Shown here: positions 7,535 to 16,297 of the stretch, piece after piece
Numbering within the stretch: the first letter of the stretch is position 1
How the letters are laid out: the number at the start of each line of letters is the position of its first letter
Assembly: GCA_937923745.1 (NCBI GenBank)
Contig: CALDUO010000215.1
Coordinates: 1-45,204, forward strand
DNA: 45,204 nt
Reading direction: 5' to 3'
Origin: an uncultured Granulosicoccaceae bacterium
GTDB lineage: Bacteria > Pseudomonadota > Gammaproteobacteria > Granulosicoccales > Granulosicoccaceae
Notes under the pieces: generated by a model
Database searches by the model: none
Told to the model about the DNA's origin: nothing
Seen by the model: the letters and a program-made list of their open reading frames with translations, nothing else
Position numbers and translations under genes: made by a program

Positions 7535-10500
7535 ATGATCCAGACACCGGCCAGTGTGCATGCATTGATTGATCAGTGCATGTTGCGTGATCAGCATCGG
7601 TTGCGCCGACGGATCCGTGATCTAAAACGCGACGGAAATGTACTCGCCGCGACCGATCCCAAACTCGACAAGCTACTGACCGCCGTGCAGGCGTCTGCTC
7701 AGGTGCGTGAACAGCGTCAGCAACAGGTGCCCAAACCGGAATACCCCGACGCGTTGCCGGTGGTGTCGAAACGCGATGCCATTCTCGACGCGATCAGCAA
7801 ACATCAGGTCATCATTATCTGTGGTGAGACCGGCTCCGGGAAAACCACCCAAATACCCAAGATGTGTCTGGAAGCCGGGCTTGGGGTCACTGGTCTGATC
7901 GGACACACGCAGCCACGCCGAATTGCGGCGCGCAGTGTTGCGGCCAGAATTGCCTCTGAATTGAACACCACCGTGGGTGAGGCGGTGGGTTTTCGTATTC
8001 GTTTCAGTGATCAGGTTAGTGAGCGCACCTATGTAAAGCTAATGACAGACGGCATTTTGCTGGCTGAAATTCAAAATGATCCGTGGCTCAATCAGTATGA
8101 CACCATCATCATTGATGAGGCGCATGAGCGCTCACTGAATATTGATTTCCTGCTGGGTTACCTGAAACAGTTGCTGCCAAAGCGCCCTACGCTCAAAGTC
8201 ATTATTACGTCTGCCACCATTGATCCTGACCGATTCTCGCGACACTTTGATCAGGCACCGGTCATTCTGGCGGAGGGGCGGGGATTCCCCGTTGAAGTGC
8301 GTTGGCGTCCGCCTGAAGAAATGACCGCCGAGGCGGACACCGATTCCGATGAGATCGATACACCTACCGCAGTACTGAACGCGGCGACCGAACTTCTGAC
8401 CGAACGTATTCGCGATATTCTGGTGTTCCTGCCGGGTGAACGTGATATTCGGGAGGTCGCCGATACCCTGCAGAAACAGGCAAAATTCAACAAGCTGTTC
8501 AGACCGGTTGAGGTGTTGCCGTTATTCTCCCGGCTGTCGAATGCAGAGCAAAATCAGATCTTCAAACCCGGCAACCGGCCGCGCATTGTCCTTGCCACCA
8601 ATGTTGCCGAGACATCGCTGACAGTGCCCGGTATACGTGCCGTGATCGATGTTGGGTTAGCGCGGATGTCCCGCTACAGTGTGCGCAGTAAGGTGCAGCG
8701 CCTACCGATTGAAAAGGTGTCGCAAGCATCAGCCAATCAACGCATGGGTCGGTGTGGTCGTGAAGCGCCGGGTGTGTGTATCCGGTTGTATTCCGAAGAA
8801 GACTTTGCAGCGCGCGCTGAATTTACCGAACCTGAAATCATCCGTACCAACCTCGCAGCCGTCATTTTGCAGATGGCCTCCATGCGCTTGGGTAAGGTGG
8901 AAGACTTCCCGTTTATCGAACCGCCTGCACTCAAACTGGTTAACGATGGTTACCGGACCCTGCAGGAACTGGCCGCACTGAATGAGTCACGCAAACTGAC
9001 TGCCATCGGCAAACAGATAGCACAAATTCCGATCGATCCGCGCTTGGCCAGAATACTGTTGGCTGCGCGTGATGAGGGGTGCGTCAGTGAGATACTGACA
9101 ATCGTCAGCGCGCTGTCGGTGCAGGACCCGAGAGACCGGCCCTTTGATAAACGTCAGGCGGCCGATGAACTACATGCAGAATTTCAGGATGAGCGATCAG
9201 ACTTTTTGGCATGGCTGAACCTGTGGTCGTTCATTGATGTGCAGCGTAAAAATCTGTCGAATTCGCAGTTTCGCAAAATGTGTCGCCAGCGTTTTTTGGC
9301 ACCGATGCGCATACGGGAATGGGTTGAGGTGCGCACGCAACTGCAACAGCAGTGTCGTAATCTCAAACTGATCTTTAATGATACCGAAGCGCCCTACGAC
9401 AACATACATCGAGCGCTGCTGCATGGTTTGTTGTCCAATGTTGCTGTAAAAACTGACAACCGGGATTTTCTCGGTACCCGTAATCGCCACCTGCAAATAT
9501 TTCCGGGTTCGGCGTTATTTAAAAAAAATCCGAAATGGATAGTGTCAGGCGAGATCAGTGAAACCAGCCGACTGTATGCCCGTCAGGTGGCCGGTATTTC
9601 AGTGGATTGGATTGAACGTCTTGCCGGGCATCTGTTGCAGTACAGTTATCGCGACCCACACTGGTCACGCAAAGCAGGTGTGGTTAGTGCGTATGAGCAG
9701 TCGACCCTGTACGGTCTGATTATTAACCCGAAAAAACGGGTGAACTACGCGCCGCACAATGCGGCCATGGCGCGCGAGATTTTTATTCGGGAAGGGCTGG
9801 TTGGCGGTGCGATGAACAGTCGCGGAAAATTCTTGGCGCATAATCTGGCACTGATGGATGAAGTGACTGGCCTTGAAGAAAAATCAAGGCGTCGTGACAT
9901 CGTGGTTGATCCGGAAGAACTGGTGCGTTTCTATGACGCGCTGTTACCCGACGATATCAACACCACCACGGCATTTGAAACGTGGCGTCGTAACGTTGAG
10001 GCGGATACACCGAAAATACTGTATTTCTCACGTGACATGCTGATTCGTGATGATGCAGAAACGGTCGATACCCATCAGTTTCCGGAGAGCATGGAGTTTG
10101 GCAGTTTAACGGTACCGCTAACCTATCATTTTGCGCCCGGCGAAGATCGTGACGGTGTCACGTTGGTGGTGCCGGTGGAGTTGGTCAACCGCCTGGAGCG
10201 TAACCGGTGCGAATGGCTGGTGCCCGGCATGATTGAGGATCGTATCGCCGCGCTCATAAAATCACTGCCAAAGGCGTACCGTAAGCACTTCGTGCCAGCC
10301 CCTGATTTTGCCCGTGCGTTGACTGAGTCCATGCCTTTTGCCGAGGGTGCTTTGAGACAGGCGATGGCCACACAATTGTTGCGCATGACCGGTGTTGATG
10401 TGCCGGTGGCCGAATTCGATGTGCAGAGCCTGCCAGCTCACCTGAACATGCGTTTTGAAGTGACCGATGCTGACGGTCTTGTGCTGGAGACCAGCCGTGA

Positions 10501-11464
10501 TCTGTCGGCGTTGCAAAAAAATTATGTATCAACCGTTGAGAGCAGTCTGCTGCAGTTCAGTCACAACAGCATAGAGCGCGACAATGTCATTGACTGGAAT
10601 TTTGGTGATTTGCCCGAGAGTGTAGAAATACAAAAGGGTGGCATCAGCATGCAGGGGCATCCGGCGTTGGTGGCAGAGTCCGAGGCACTCGACAGTGAGG
10701 TTTCGATCAAACTGTTTGCTACACCCGAGAAAGCCGCGGCTGCAATGCGAAGCGGTTTGCGCGCACTGTACCGTCGGGTGTTGTCAGATGAGGTCCGTTA
10801 CCTGAAACGCAAACTGCCCGACATCAATCTGCTCAGCCTGCGGTTTGCTCCGTTTGGCACGAAAGAGCTGTTGGTGGCCGACATCATTAATGCCGCTGTC
10901 GATAAAACATTTATTGAAGCAGCACCGTTTCCGCGTGAGCGTGAGCAGTTCCAACAGCTGTTGACGCAGCACCGCAAAGAGCTGGTCGGACATGCCTCAG
11001 CCATTTGCGAAGATTTAAGCCAGGTTTTTGAACAGCATCGCCTACTGTCAAAACGACTGGACGGCTCGGTCAGTTTGAGCTGGGTAGAGCCTGTCAAAGA
11101 CATTCGTGACCAGATTGAGGGCTTGCTCTTTCCGGGCTTTGTCAGTGTGACCGGCGCTGATCGTTTGCGCCGACTGTCTGTTTATTTTCAGGCGATCAAC
11201 AAACGGCTCGACGGCATCGATAAAAGCCCGGACAAAGACCGCCGCCGCCGGGCCGAATTGCTGCCTGTGTGGGAACGGTTTAAACATTTGCCAACATACC
11301 GGGAGGCCCCTCCTAACTATGTCGAGTTACACCAGGGGATTCGCTGGTCCTTTGAAGAGCTGCGTGTGTCATTGTTTGCCGAGGGTCTTGGCACGATAGA
11401 AAAAGTGTCGGTCTCGCGCCTCGAAAATCGAATAGATGCGTTAAATGCGCTGAATCACGACTAA
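7535..11464 (+). CDS. hrpA: ATP-dependent RNA helicase HrpA
   Basis: DEAH-box RNA helicase of 1309 residues, matching the roughly 1300-residue E. coli HrpA. Walker A GETGSGKT is at residues 97-104, the DEAH box at 194-197 and the SAT motif at 226-228. Motif VI (QRMGRCGREAPG) follows, then the ratchet/OB-fold region and the long HrpA-specific C-terminal part ending in SRLENRIDALNAL. Family members act on structured RNA and stalled ribosomes. The start ATG at 7535 gives the normal N-terminus (DQHRLRRRIRDLKR). It stands apart from its neighbours by 315 bp upstream and 100 bp downstream, so it is likely transcribed on its own. Confidence 0.96.
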   Translation: MIQTPASVHALIDQCMLRDQHRLRRRIRDLKRDGNVLAATDPKLDKLLTAVQASAQVREQRQQQVPKPEYPDALPVVSKRDAILDAISKHQVIIICGETGSGKTTQIPKMCLEAGLGVTGLIGHTQPRRIAARSVAARIASELNTTVGEAVGFRIRFSDQVSERTYVKLMTDGILLAEIQNDPWLNQYDTIIIDEAHERSLNIDFLLGYLKQLLPKRPTLKVIITSATIDPDRFSRHFDQAPVILAEGRGFPVEVRWRPPEEMTAEADTDSDEIDTPTAVLNAATELLTERIRDILVFLPGERDIREVADTLQKQAKFNKLFRPVEVLPLFSRLSNAEQNQIFKPGNRPRIVLATNVAETSLTVPGIRAVIDVGLARMSRYSVRSKVQRLPIEKVSQASANQRMGRCGREAPGVCIRLYSEEDFAARAEFTEPEIIRTNLAAVILQMASMRLGKVEDFPFIEPPALKLVNDGYRTLQELAALNESRKLTAIGKQIAQIPIDPRLARILLAARDEGCVSEILTIVSALSVQDPRDRPFDKRQAADELHAEFQDERSDFLAWLNLWSFIDVQRKNLSNSQFRKMCRQRFLAPMRIREWVEVRTQLQQQCRNLKLIFNDTEAPYDNIHRALLHGLLSNVAVKTDNRDFLGTRNRHLQIFPGSALFKKNPKWIVSGEISETSRLYARQVAGISVDWIERLAGHLLQYSYRDPHWSRKAGVVSAYEQSTLYGLIINPKKRVNYAPHNAAMAREIFIREGLVGGAMNSRGKFLAHNLALMDEVTGLEEKSRRRDIVVDPEELVRFYDALLPDDINTTTAFETWRRNVEADTPKILYFSRDMLIRDDAETVDTHQFPESMEFGSLTVPLTYHFAPGEDRDGVTLVVPVELVNRLERNRCEWLVPGMIEDRIAALIKSLPKAYRKHFVPAPDFARALTESMPFAEGALRQAMATQLLRMTGVDVPVAEFDVQSLPAHLNMRFEVTDADGLVLETSRDLSALQKNYVSTVESSLLQFSHNSIERDNVIDWNFGDLPESVEIQKGGISMQGHPALVAESEALDSEVSIKLFATPEKAAAAMRSGLRALYRRVLSDEVRYLKRKLPDINLLSLRFAPFGTKELLVADIINAAVDKTFIEAAPFPREREQFQQLLTQHRKELVGHASAICEDLSQVFEQHRLLSKRLDGSVSLSWVEPVKDIRDQIEGLLFPGFVSVTGADRLRRLSVYFQAINKRLDGIDKSPDKDRRRRAELLPVWERFKHLPTYREAPPNYVELHQGIRWSFEELRVSLFAEGLGTIEKVSVSRLENRIDALNALNHD

Positions 11465-11564
11465 CGTTGGCACCAACGCGGCTGTTGCTTCCTTGAAATA
11501 ATCATAAAACCGTCTACGCTCAAATAGGGCGAGAACGTATCCGTTTTATTGACGCGGTTAACTT

Positions 11565-12155
11565 ATGATGAAAAAAATAATGCTGTCGGCAGTGTTAACA
11601 CTGCTGCTGTCTGTCACAACAACGCTGGCCACAGCTGGCGGGCTGGAGCTGTCGTTATCCAATGACACGGCCAACCTGGTAGTGCATCTGGACCCGGAGC
11701 AGGTGTACAACCGTGCGGGTGGGTCGGATATTTCGGTAGGTGTGTTCACGAACGAAATTGGCGACAACCTGTTGCATGCAACCCTGATGGCGCGCGGTAT
11801 GCGTCAGTTTGCAACGGGTCAGTCCAACCTTGCCGCAGGTATTAAAATTATTGGTGGTGATCTCGATATCGATGAGTCAGTTGGCGCGTTGGCCATTGGC
11901 TTTCAGGCATCACTGTTGGTGGCGCCATCGGAATTTAATCCTGTTGACTTTATTGTCGAAGGCTTCTTCGCGCCGGGCATCAGCAGTTTTGCTGATGCGG
12001 AGAAATTCTCTGAAATTGGTGCAAGACTGCAGGTTGAAATCGTACCGGCTGCTCACGCCTACTTGGGGTATCGTCGCATGAACTTCGACACCAACGATTT
12101 TGAAAACCTAATGCTTGATCGAAGTGTCCACGTGGGCATTAGCGTACGTTTCTAA
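11565..12155 (+). CDS. YfaZ-like outer-membrane protein
   Basis: A 196-residue exported protein. The first 25 residues form a Sec signal peptide (basic MMKK, hydrophobic core, cleavage near ATAGG). The mature part alternates polar and hydrophobic residues in short strands and ends in an aromatic residue (HVGISVRF), the pattern of a small outer-membrane beta-barrel. Overall sequence resembles the YfaZ family, whose function is unknown. It stands alone, with 100 bp on each side, between hrpA and mazG. No ribosome-binding site is clear; ATG 11568 is an equally possible start. Confidence 0.7.
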   Translation: MMKKIMLSAVLTLLLSVTTTLATAGGLELSLSNDTANLVVHLDPEQVYNRAGGSDISVGVFTNEIGDNLLHATLMARGMRQFATGQSNLAAGIKIIGGDLDIDESVGALAIGFQASLLVAPSEFNPVDFIVEGFFAPGISSFADAEKFSEIGARLQVEIVPAAHAYLGYRRMNFDTNDFENLMLDRSVHVGISVRF

Positions 12156-12259
12156 ATGATACAAAGTCCTGGTGCATTCTTGGTCAGTGCATCTTCGACG
12201 CACGCCCGTCGGTACCCGAGGGTAATACCGGCTGACCCCGGGAAAAAGCAGGTTTGAGT

Positions 12260-13096
12260 ATGACCTCCGCCGAAATGAACGGGTCAGGAAACGGCTCCCC
12301 GCAGACAGGAATGGATCGGTTGTTGGAGGTTATGCGCTCGTTGCGCACACCGGAGACGGGGTGTCAGTGGGATTTGGCGCAAACCTTTGACACCATTGCT
12401 CCCTATACCCTCGAAGAGGCATACGAAGTCGCCGATGCAATTAGCCGCCAACACTACCCCGACCTAAAAGAGGAGCTTGGTGATCTGCTTTTTCAGGTAG
12501 CGTTTCACGCGCGTATGGCCGAAGAGGCGCAGTTGTTTGGTTTTGATGATGTAGCACATGGTATCGCCGAGAAAATGATTCGGCGTCATCCGCATGTGTT
12601 CTCGGATGTCGCTGTGACTGATCCTGCGGAGATCAATGCTCGCTGGGAGGCGCAAAAAGCACAGGAACGGCAGGACAAGAACGCGCTCGAAACACCGGTC
12701 TCGTCATTGGATGGGGTTGCGCTGAATCTACCGGCGTTGACACGGGCAGCAAAAATACAGGCTCGAGCCAAACGGGTTGGGTTCGACTGGGACACACTGC
12801 CACCGGTAATTGAGAAAGTCCGCGAGGAAATAGACGAGGTGCTGGAGGCTGTTGACCATGGCGAGCAGAGCGCGGTTGAGGAAGAGGTTGGCGATCTGTT
12901 GTTTGCAGTCGTTAATCTGTCGAGACACACCGGCGTTGACCCCGAGACTGCACTTCGTAAAGCCACCGTTAAATTCAGTCACCGGTTTGCAGGTGTCGAG
13001 AGGCTGGCGGCGGCACGAGGATTGAGTCTCGACGAATGTGAACTGGAGCAGCTTGATGCGTTATGGGATGCAGTGAAGTCCGGCTCGGTATCATGA
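12260..13096 (+). CDS. mazG: nucleoside triphosphate pyrophosphohydrolase MazG
   Basis: Hydrolyses (d)NTPs to the monophosphate and pyrophosphate, a housekeeping function that also lowers ppGpp under stress in E. coli. Two MazG helical domains are visible. The first has EEAYEVADAI and EELGDLLFQVAFHARMAEE, the second EEIDEVLEAV and EEEVGDLLFAVVNLSRH; the acidic EExxE/ExxD pairs bind Mg2+. Length, 278 residues, is slightly over the E. coli 263 because of an unconserved N-terminal extension. The frame also opens at TTG 12254, two codons earlier; ATG 12260 is preferred. It is probably monocistronic: the next gene begins 114 bp later. Confidence 0.94.
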   Translation: MTSAEMNGSGNGSPQTGMDRLLEVMRSLRTPETGCQWDLAQTFDTIAPYTLEEAYEVADAISRQHYPDLKEELGDLLFQVAFHARMAEEAQLFGFDDVAHGIAEKMIRRHPHVFSDVAVTDPAEINARWEAQKAQERQDKNALETPVSSLDGVALNLPALTRAAKIQARAKRVGFDWDTLPPVIEKVREEIDEVLEAVDHGEQSAVEEEVGDLLFAVVNLSRHTGVDPETALRKATVKFSHRFAGVERLAAARGLSLDECELEQLDALWDAVKSGSVS

Positions 13097-13210
13097 TACG
13101 GCTAACGGTAACCGTGTTTCGTGGCGGAAATTCAGCCAAGACGGCGCTATTCGGCCTGAATCCTGCGTCAGATCGTCCCTGGAAATCCACCAACATCAAA
13201 GCTGACGCAA

Positions 13211-14938
13211 GTGCCCAATAGTAGTGCAACCAATAAAGGCCTCGTGAATGTCGTGAAGCCCAAAATCAGAGTGGGATTGCTGGTTGATTCAGATGAGGTG
13301 CCACTCTGGGCGTACCAGATTGTCGAGCGGCTGGTCAGTAGTGACTATGCTGAAATCGCGCTGATTATCGAAAACGGCAGTCCTGGCGACAACACCAAAA
13401 CCCTTTTTAACAGAATTCTGAAAAACGCAGATCGTCTGCTGTATATCGGTTGGTCGATGTTCGACCAGATGCTGTACAGAAAACGCAAGCGCGGCGCGCC
13501 AATGGCCGATGACAAACGGTCGTTGTTGGAGTTGGTGGCGGATGTGCCGGTGATTCAGGTGCATCCGGTCATGTATGTGCATTCCGATTTTTTGCCGGAC
13601 GAAGACGTTCGCAAAATCAATGATCACAATCTTGACCTGATGTTTCGAATTGGGTTTCGGATTATGCGCGGCGAAATTTTGAACGCTGCCAGATACGGCA
13701 TTTGGTCGTATCACCATGGAGACAATCGACAATATCGCGGTGGCCCGGCAGGTTTTTGGGAGACGCTGACAGGTGCCCCCGAGGCGGGTACCGTGTTACA
13801 GATAATCACCGAAGATCTCGATGGTGGCAGCGTGTTGTATCGGTCCTGGTCGCTGACCGATATTTTGAGTCACACGCGACACAAAGACAATGTGTATATG
13901 AACTCCAATACACATCTGCCCCGTAAAATTGCAGAGCTACATCGGCTGGGCGAAACAGAATTTTTCCGGCGTATCAACAAGCAGAATCAGCACCCGCAGT
14001 TTTATTCGCGACGCCTGTATGTTGCGCCAAAGAATCTGGAAATGTTATTCCTTGCAGTGACTCACTATGGTCGATATGCATGGGCGAAATTGATAAAACT
14101 GTTTTGTTTCAGACAATGGATTTTGCTGGTAGCGCATCGCTCCAACGGTGAACTGTCTGAGTCGTTATGGCGATTTAAAAAAATCATCCCACCGGTTGAC
14201 CGTATCTGGGCTGACCCATTTGTTATCTATCGCGATAAAACCTATTTTGTGTTTATCGAAGAAATGCTGACCAGTCGTAATATTGGTCATATCTCGGTGC
14301 TGACCATTGACGAGCAAGGGCAGCACTCAACACCCATAAAAATTCTTGAAAAACCGTACCACCTGTCGTATCCGTTTTTGTTCGAATACGAGGATGAGCT
14401 CTACATGATTCCCGAGAGTGCTGCCAACCGAACCATAGATTTGTATCGCTGTACCGGTTTTCCGCATCAATGGGAACACGTGAAGACACTGATGAATGAT
14501 GTCTTTGCGGTAGATGCTACCTTGTTGGAATATGACGGACTGTGGTGGATGTTTGTGACTATTCGCGAGAATGCAGACACCGGTAGTCTTGATGAGCTCT
14601 TTTTGTTCTATGCTGACAATCCGCTATCTGATCAGTGGACACCGCATGTGGCGAACCCGGTTTGTTCCGATGTCAAACAGTCGCGTCCGGCCGGGCAAAT
14701 TTTTACCTATAACGGTAATTTTTATCGGCCTTCGCAGAACGGTAGTCACCGGTATGGCTACGGTATCAAAGTCAATCAAATAAAAACCCTGAACACCTCG
14801 GTGTATCACGAAGAATGTGTCAGTGATATCAAGCCCGAGTGGGACCGGTACATTAACGCTGTACACACATTGAATTACAATAATGGTATGACCGTCAGTG
14901 ACGCTAGCCTGTTGCGCTGGCGAGCATCACGAAGCTAA
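13211..14938 (+). CDS. formyltransferase-like / beta-propeller fusion, putative glycan-modifying enzyme
   Basis: A 575-residue two-part protein. Residues 15-270 resemble a formyltransferase Rossmann domain: an N-terminal IRVGLLVDS strand, then YHHGDNRQYRGGPAGFW and EDLDGGSVL, corresponding to the His-containing and Asp-containing loops of tRNA-fMet and sugar formyltransferases. The usual first catalytic Asn appears replaced (SYHHGD). Residues about 330-560 have repeated blades (IWADPFVIY, YPFLFEYEDELYMIPES, VDATLLEYDGLWWMF, SRPAGQIF), the five-bladed propeller type seen in glucosamine inositolphosphorylceramide transferase-like proteins and glycosidase families GH43/GH68. I infer action on a polysaccharide or lipid-linked sugar; the substrate is unknown. 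Start is GTG 13211; GTG 13244 or 13253 are alternatives. Confidence 0.7.
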   Translation: MPNSSATNKGLVNVVKPKIRVGLLVDSDEVPLWAYQIVERLVSSDYAEIALIIENGSPGDNTKTLFNRILKNADRLLYIGWSMFDQMLYRKRKRGAPMADDKRSLLELVADVPVIQVHPVMYVHSDFLPDEDVRKINDHNLDLMFRIGFRIMRGEILNAARYGIWSYHHGDNRQYRGGPAGFWETLTGAPEAGTVLQIITEDLDGGSVLYRSWSLTDILSHTRHKDNVYMNSNTHLPRKIAELHRLGETEFFRRINKQNQHPQFYSRRLYVAPKNLEMLFLAVTHYGRYAWAKLIKLFCFRQWILLVAHRSNGELSESLWRFKKIIPPVDRIWADPFVIYRDKTYFVFIEEMLTSRNIGHISVLTIDEQGQHSTPIKILEKPYHLSYPFLFEYEDELYMIPESAANRTIDLYRCTGFPHQWEHVKTLMNDVFAVDATLLEYDGLWWMFVTIRENADTGSLDELFLFYADNPLSDQWTPHVANPVCSDVKQSRPAGQIFTYNGNFYRPSQNGSHRYGYGIKVNQIKTLNTSVYHEECVSDIKPEWDRYINAVHTLNYNNGMTVSDASLLRWRASRS

Positions 14939-14997
14939 CAGAATTTACTCGACCCTAACGGTGGTCAACTTGGCGAAAGACTGATGGGCCTATCATT

Positions 14998-16131
14998 GTG
15001 ACAACCTGCGAAGCAGAAGGTAAGCCTGTCGTAGATGATGCCGTCGTAGATGATGCCAGAGTTATCGAGCGTCTTACCGTTCGTAAAGTGATAGCGCCTC
15101 TGCCCAAACCCCACAAAACGGCCAGTGGTACGGTAGAGGCAGCACCGTTGGTGTTACTCGATATCATGACGCGTGATGGTGTCACCGGCAGCAGTTATCT
15201 GTTTGTTTACACACCTATGATGCTCGAACCTGTCGCTTCTCTGTTACGTGCCTTTGGTGAGATCATTACAGCTGAGATTGCCGAACCTGGCGATATTACA
15301 GCGCAGCTCAGTGCCAAATGTCGGCTGGTGGGCAATCAGGGCGCTACCGGTATGTCGATTTCGGCGATTGATATGGCTCTGTGGGACAACAAAGCTCGCG
15401 CTACCGGACAACCGCTTGCATCATGTCTTGGATTTTCGACACGACCGGTCAGGGTGTATGACAGTCTTGGGCAAATGTCTCCGGATGAGACGGCACGTGA
15501 AGTTGAGCAATCGTTAGAGGCTGGTTTTCGTTGTTTTAAAGTTAAGGCCGGACACGAAAACCTGGCCACTGATGTCGCTGTGGTGCGCGCCATCAGAGCG
15601 GTCGCCGGGGACGATTGCTGGATAGCCATGGATTTTAATCAGGCCTTCACGCCAGCTGAATCAATCGCGCGGATGCAACGACTCGACGGTGAGTCGGTGG
15701 CATGGATAGAAGAGCCGGCACGTGCCGAAGATCATTATGGGCACGCCGATGTGCGGCGTGCTATAAAAACCCCGGTGCAGACCGGTGAAAACTGGTGGGG
15801 CATTGCGGACATGCGACACGCGTTGGCAGTGGGTGCCAGTGATCATGTGATGCCCGATCTGATGAAAATTGGTGGCGTCACCGGTTGGCAGTCGGCCGCT
15901 GCATTGGCGATGGCCGAAGCAAAGCCGGTATCAAGCCATTTGTTTTGTGAGTACTCTGTTCATTTGATGACGGCAACGCCTACTGCGCTGATGCTCGAAT
16001 GGCTTGATGTTGCTGGTATCGTTAACGGTAATCAGCCCACAATCAGCGAGGGTTACGCGATACCGGCTCCCGGTGACGGTGCGGGACTCGTCTGGGATGA
16101 GAGCACGATAGCCCGGTATCTGGTGGCATAA
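14998..16131 (+). CDS. enolase-superfamily enzyme, mandelate racemase subgroup
   Basis: A 377-residue enzyme with the N-terminal capping domain and the (beta/alpha)7-beta barrel of the mandelate racemase/muconate lactonising family. Catalytic and metal residues of the mandelate racemase subgroup are all in place: K181-x-K183, metal ligands D212 (with N214), E238 and E264, and the D287/H314/E318 set (MPDLMKIGG, SSHLFCE). This predicts abstraction of the proton alpha to a carboxylate, as in racemases and sugar-acid dehydratases; the substrate cannot be read from sequence. The start is GTG 14998, 59 bp after the previous gene, so the two may be cotranscribed. ATG 15166 would cut into the fold. 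Confidence 0.85.
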   Translation: MTTCEAEGKPVVDDAVVDDARVIERLTVRKVIAPLPKPHKTASGTVEAAPLVLLDIMTRDGVTGSSYLFVYTPMMLEPVASLLRAFGEIITAEIAEPGDITAQLSAKCRLVGNQGATGMSISAIDMALWDNKARATGQPLASCLGFSTRPVRVYDSLGQMSPDETAREVEQSLEAGFRCFKVKAGHENLATDVAVVRAIRAVAGDDCWIAMDFNQAFTPAESIARMQRLDGESVAWIEEPARAEDHYGHADVRRAIKTPVQTGENWWGIADMRHALAVGASDHVMPDLMKIGGVTGWQSAAALAMAEAKPVSSHLFCEYSVHLMTATPTALMLEWLDVAGIVNGNQPTISEGYAIPAPGDGAGLVWDESTIARYLVA

Positions 16132-16297
16132 AAGAACAAAAGGCATAATAGACAAAGGGCATAATGAATACGGGACCTATTCAACGCGGTGACACCGTGT
16201 GATGTGCAGCGTTATTGCTTTACTATTTTGGTCAACGTTTACAAAGTGTTGCGCCATTTCAGAGGTTTGATTGACGGCTGAGCCGTTTAGACAGGAC

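Noticed and set aside
11465-11478. CGTTGGCACCAACG palindrome after hrpA as a terminator
   Set aside because: The arms leave too small a loop and no T-run follows.
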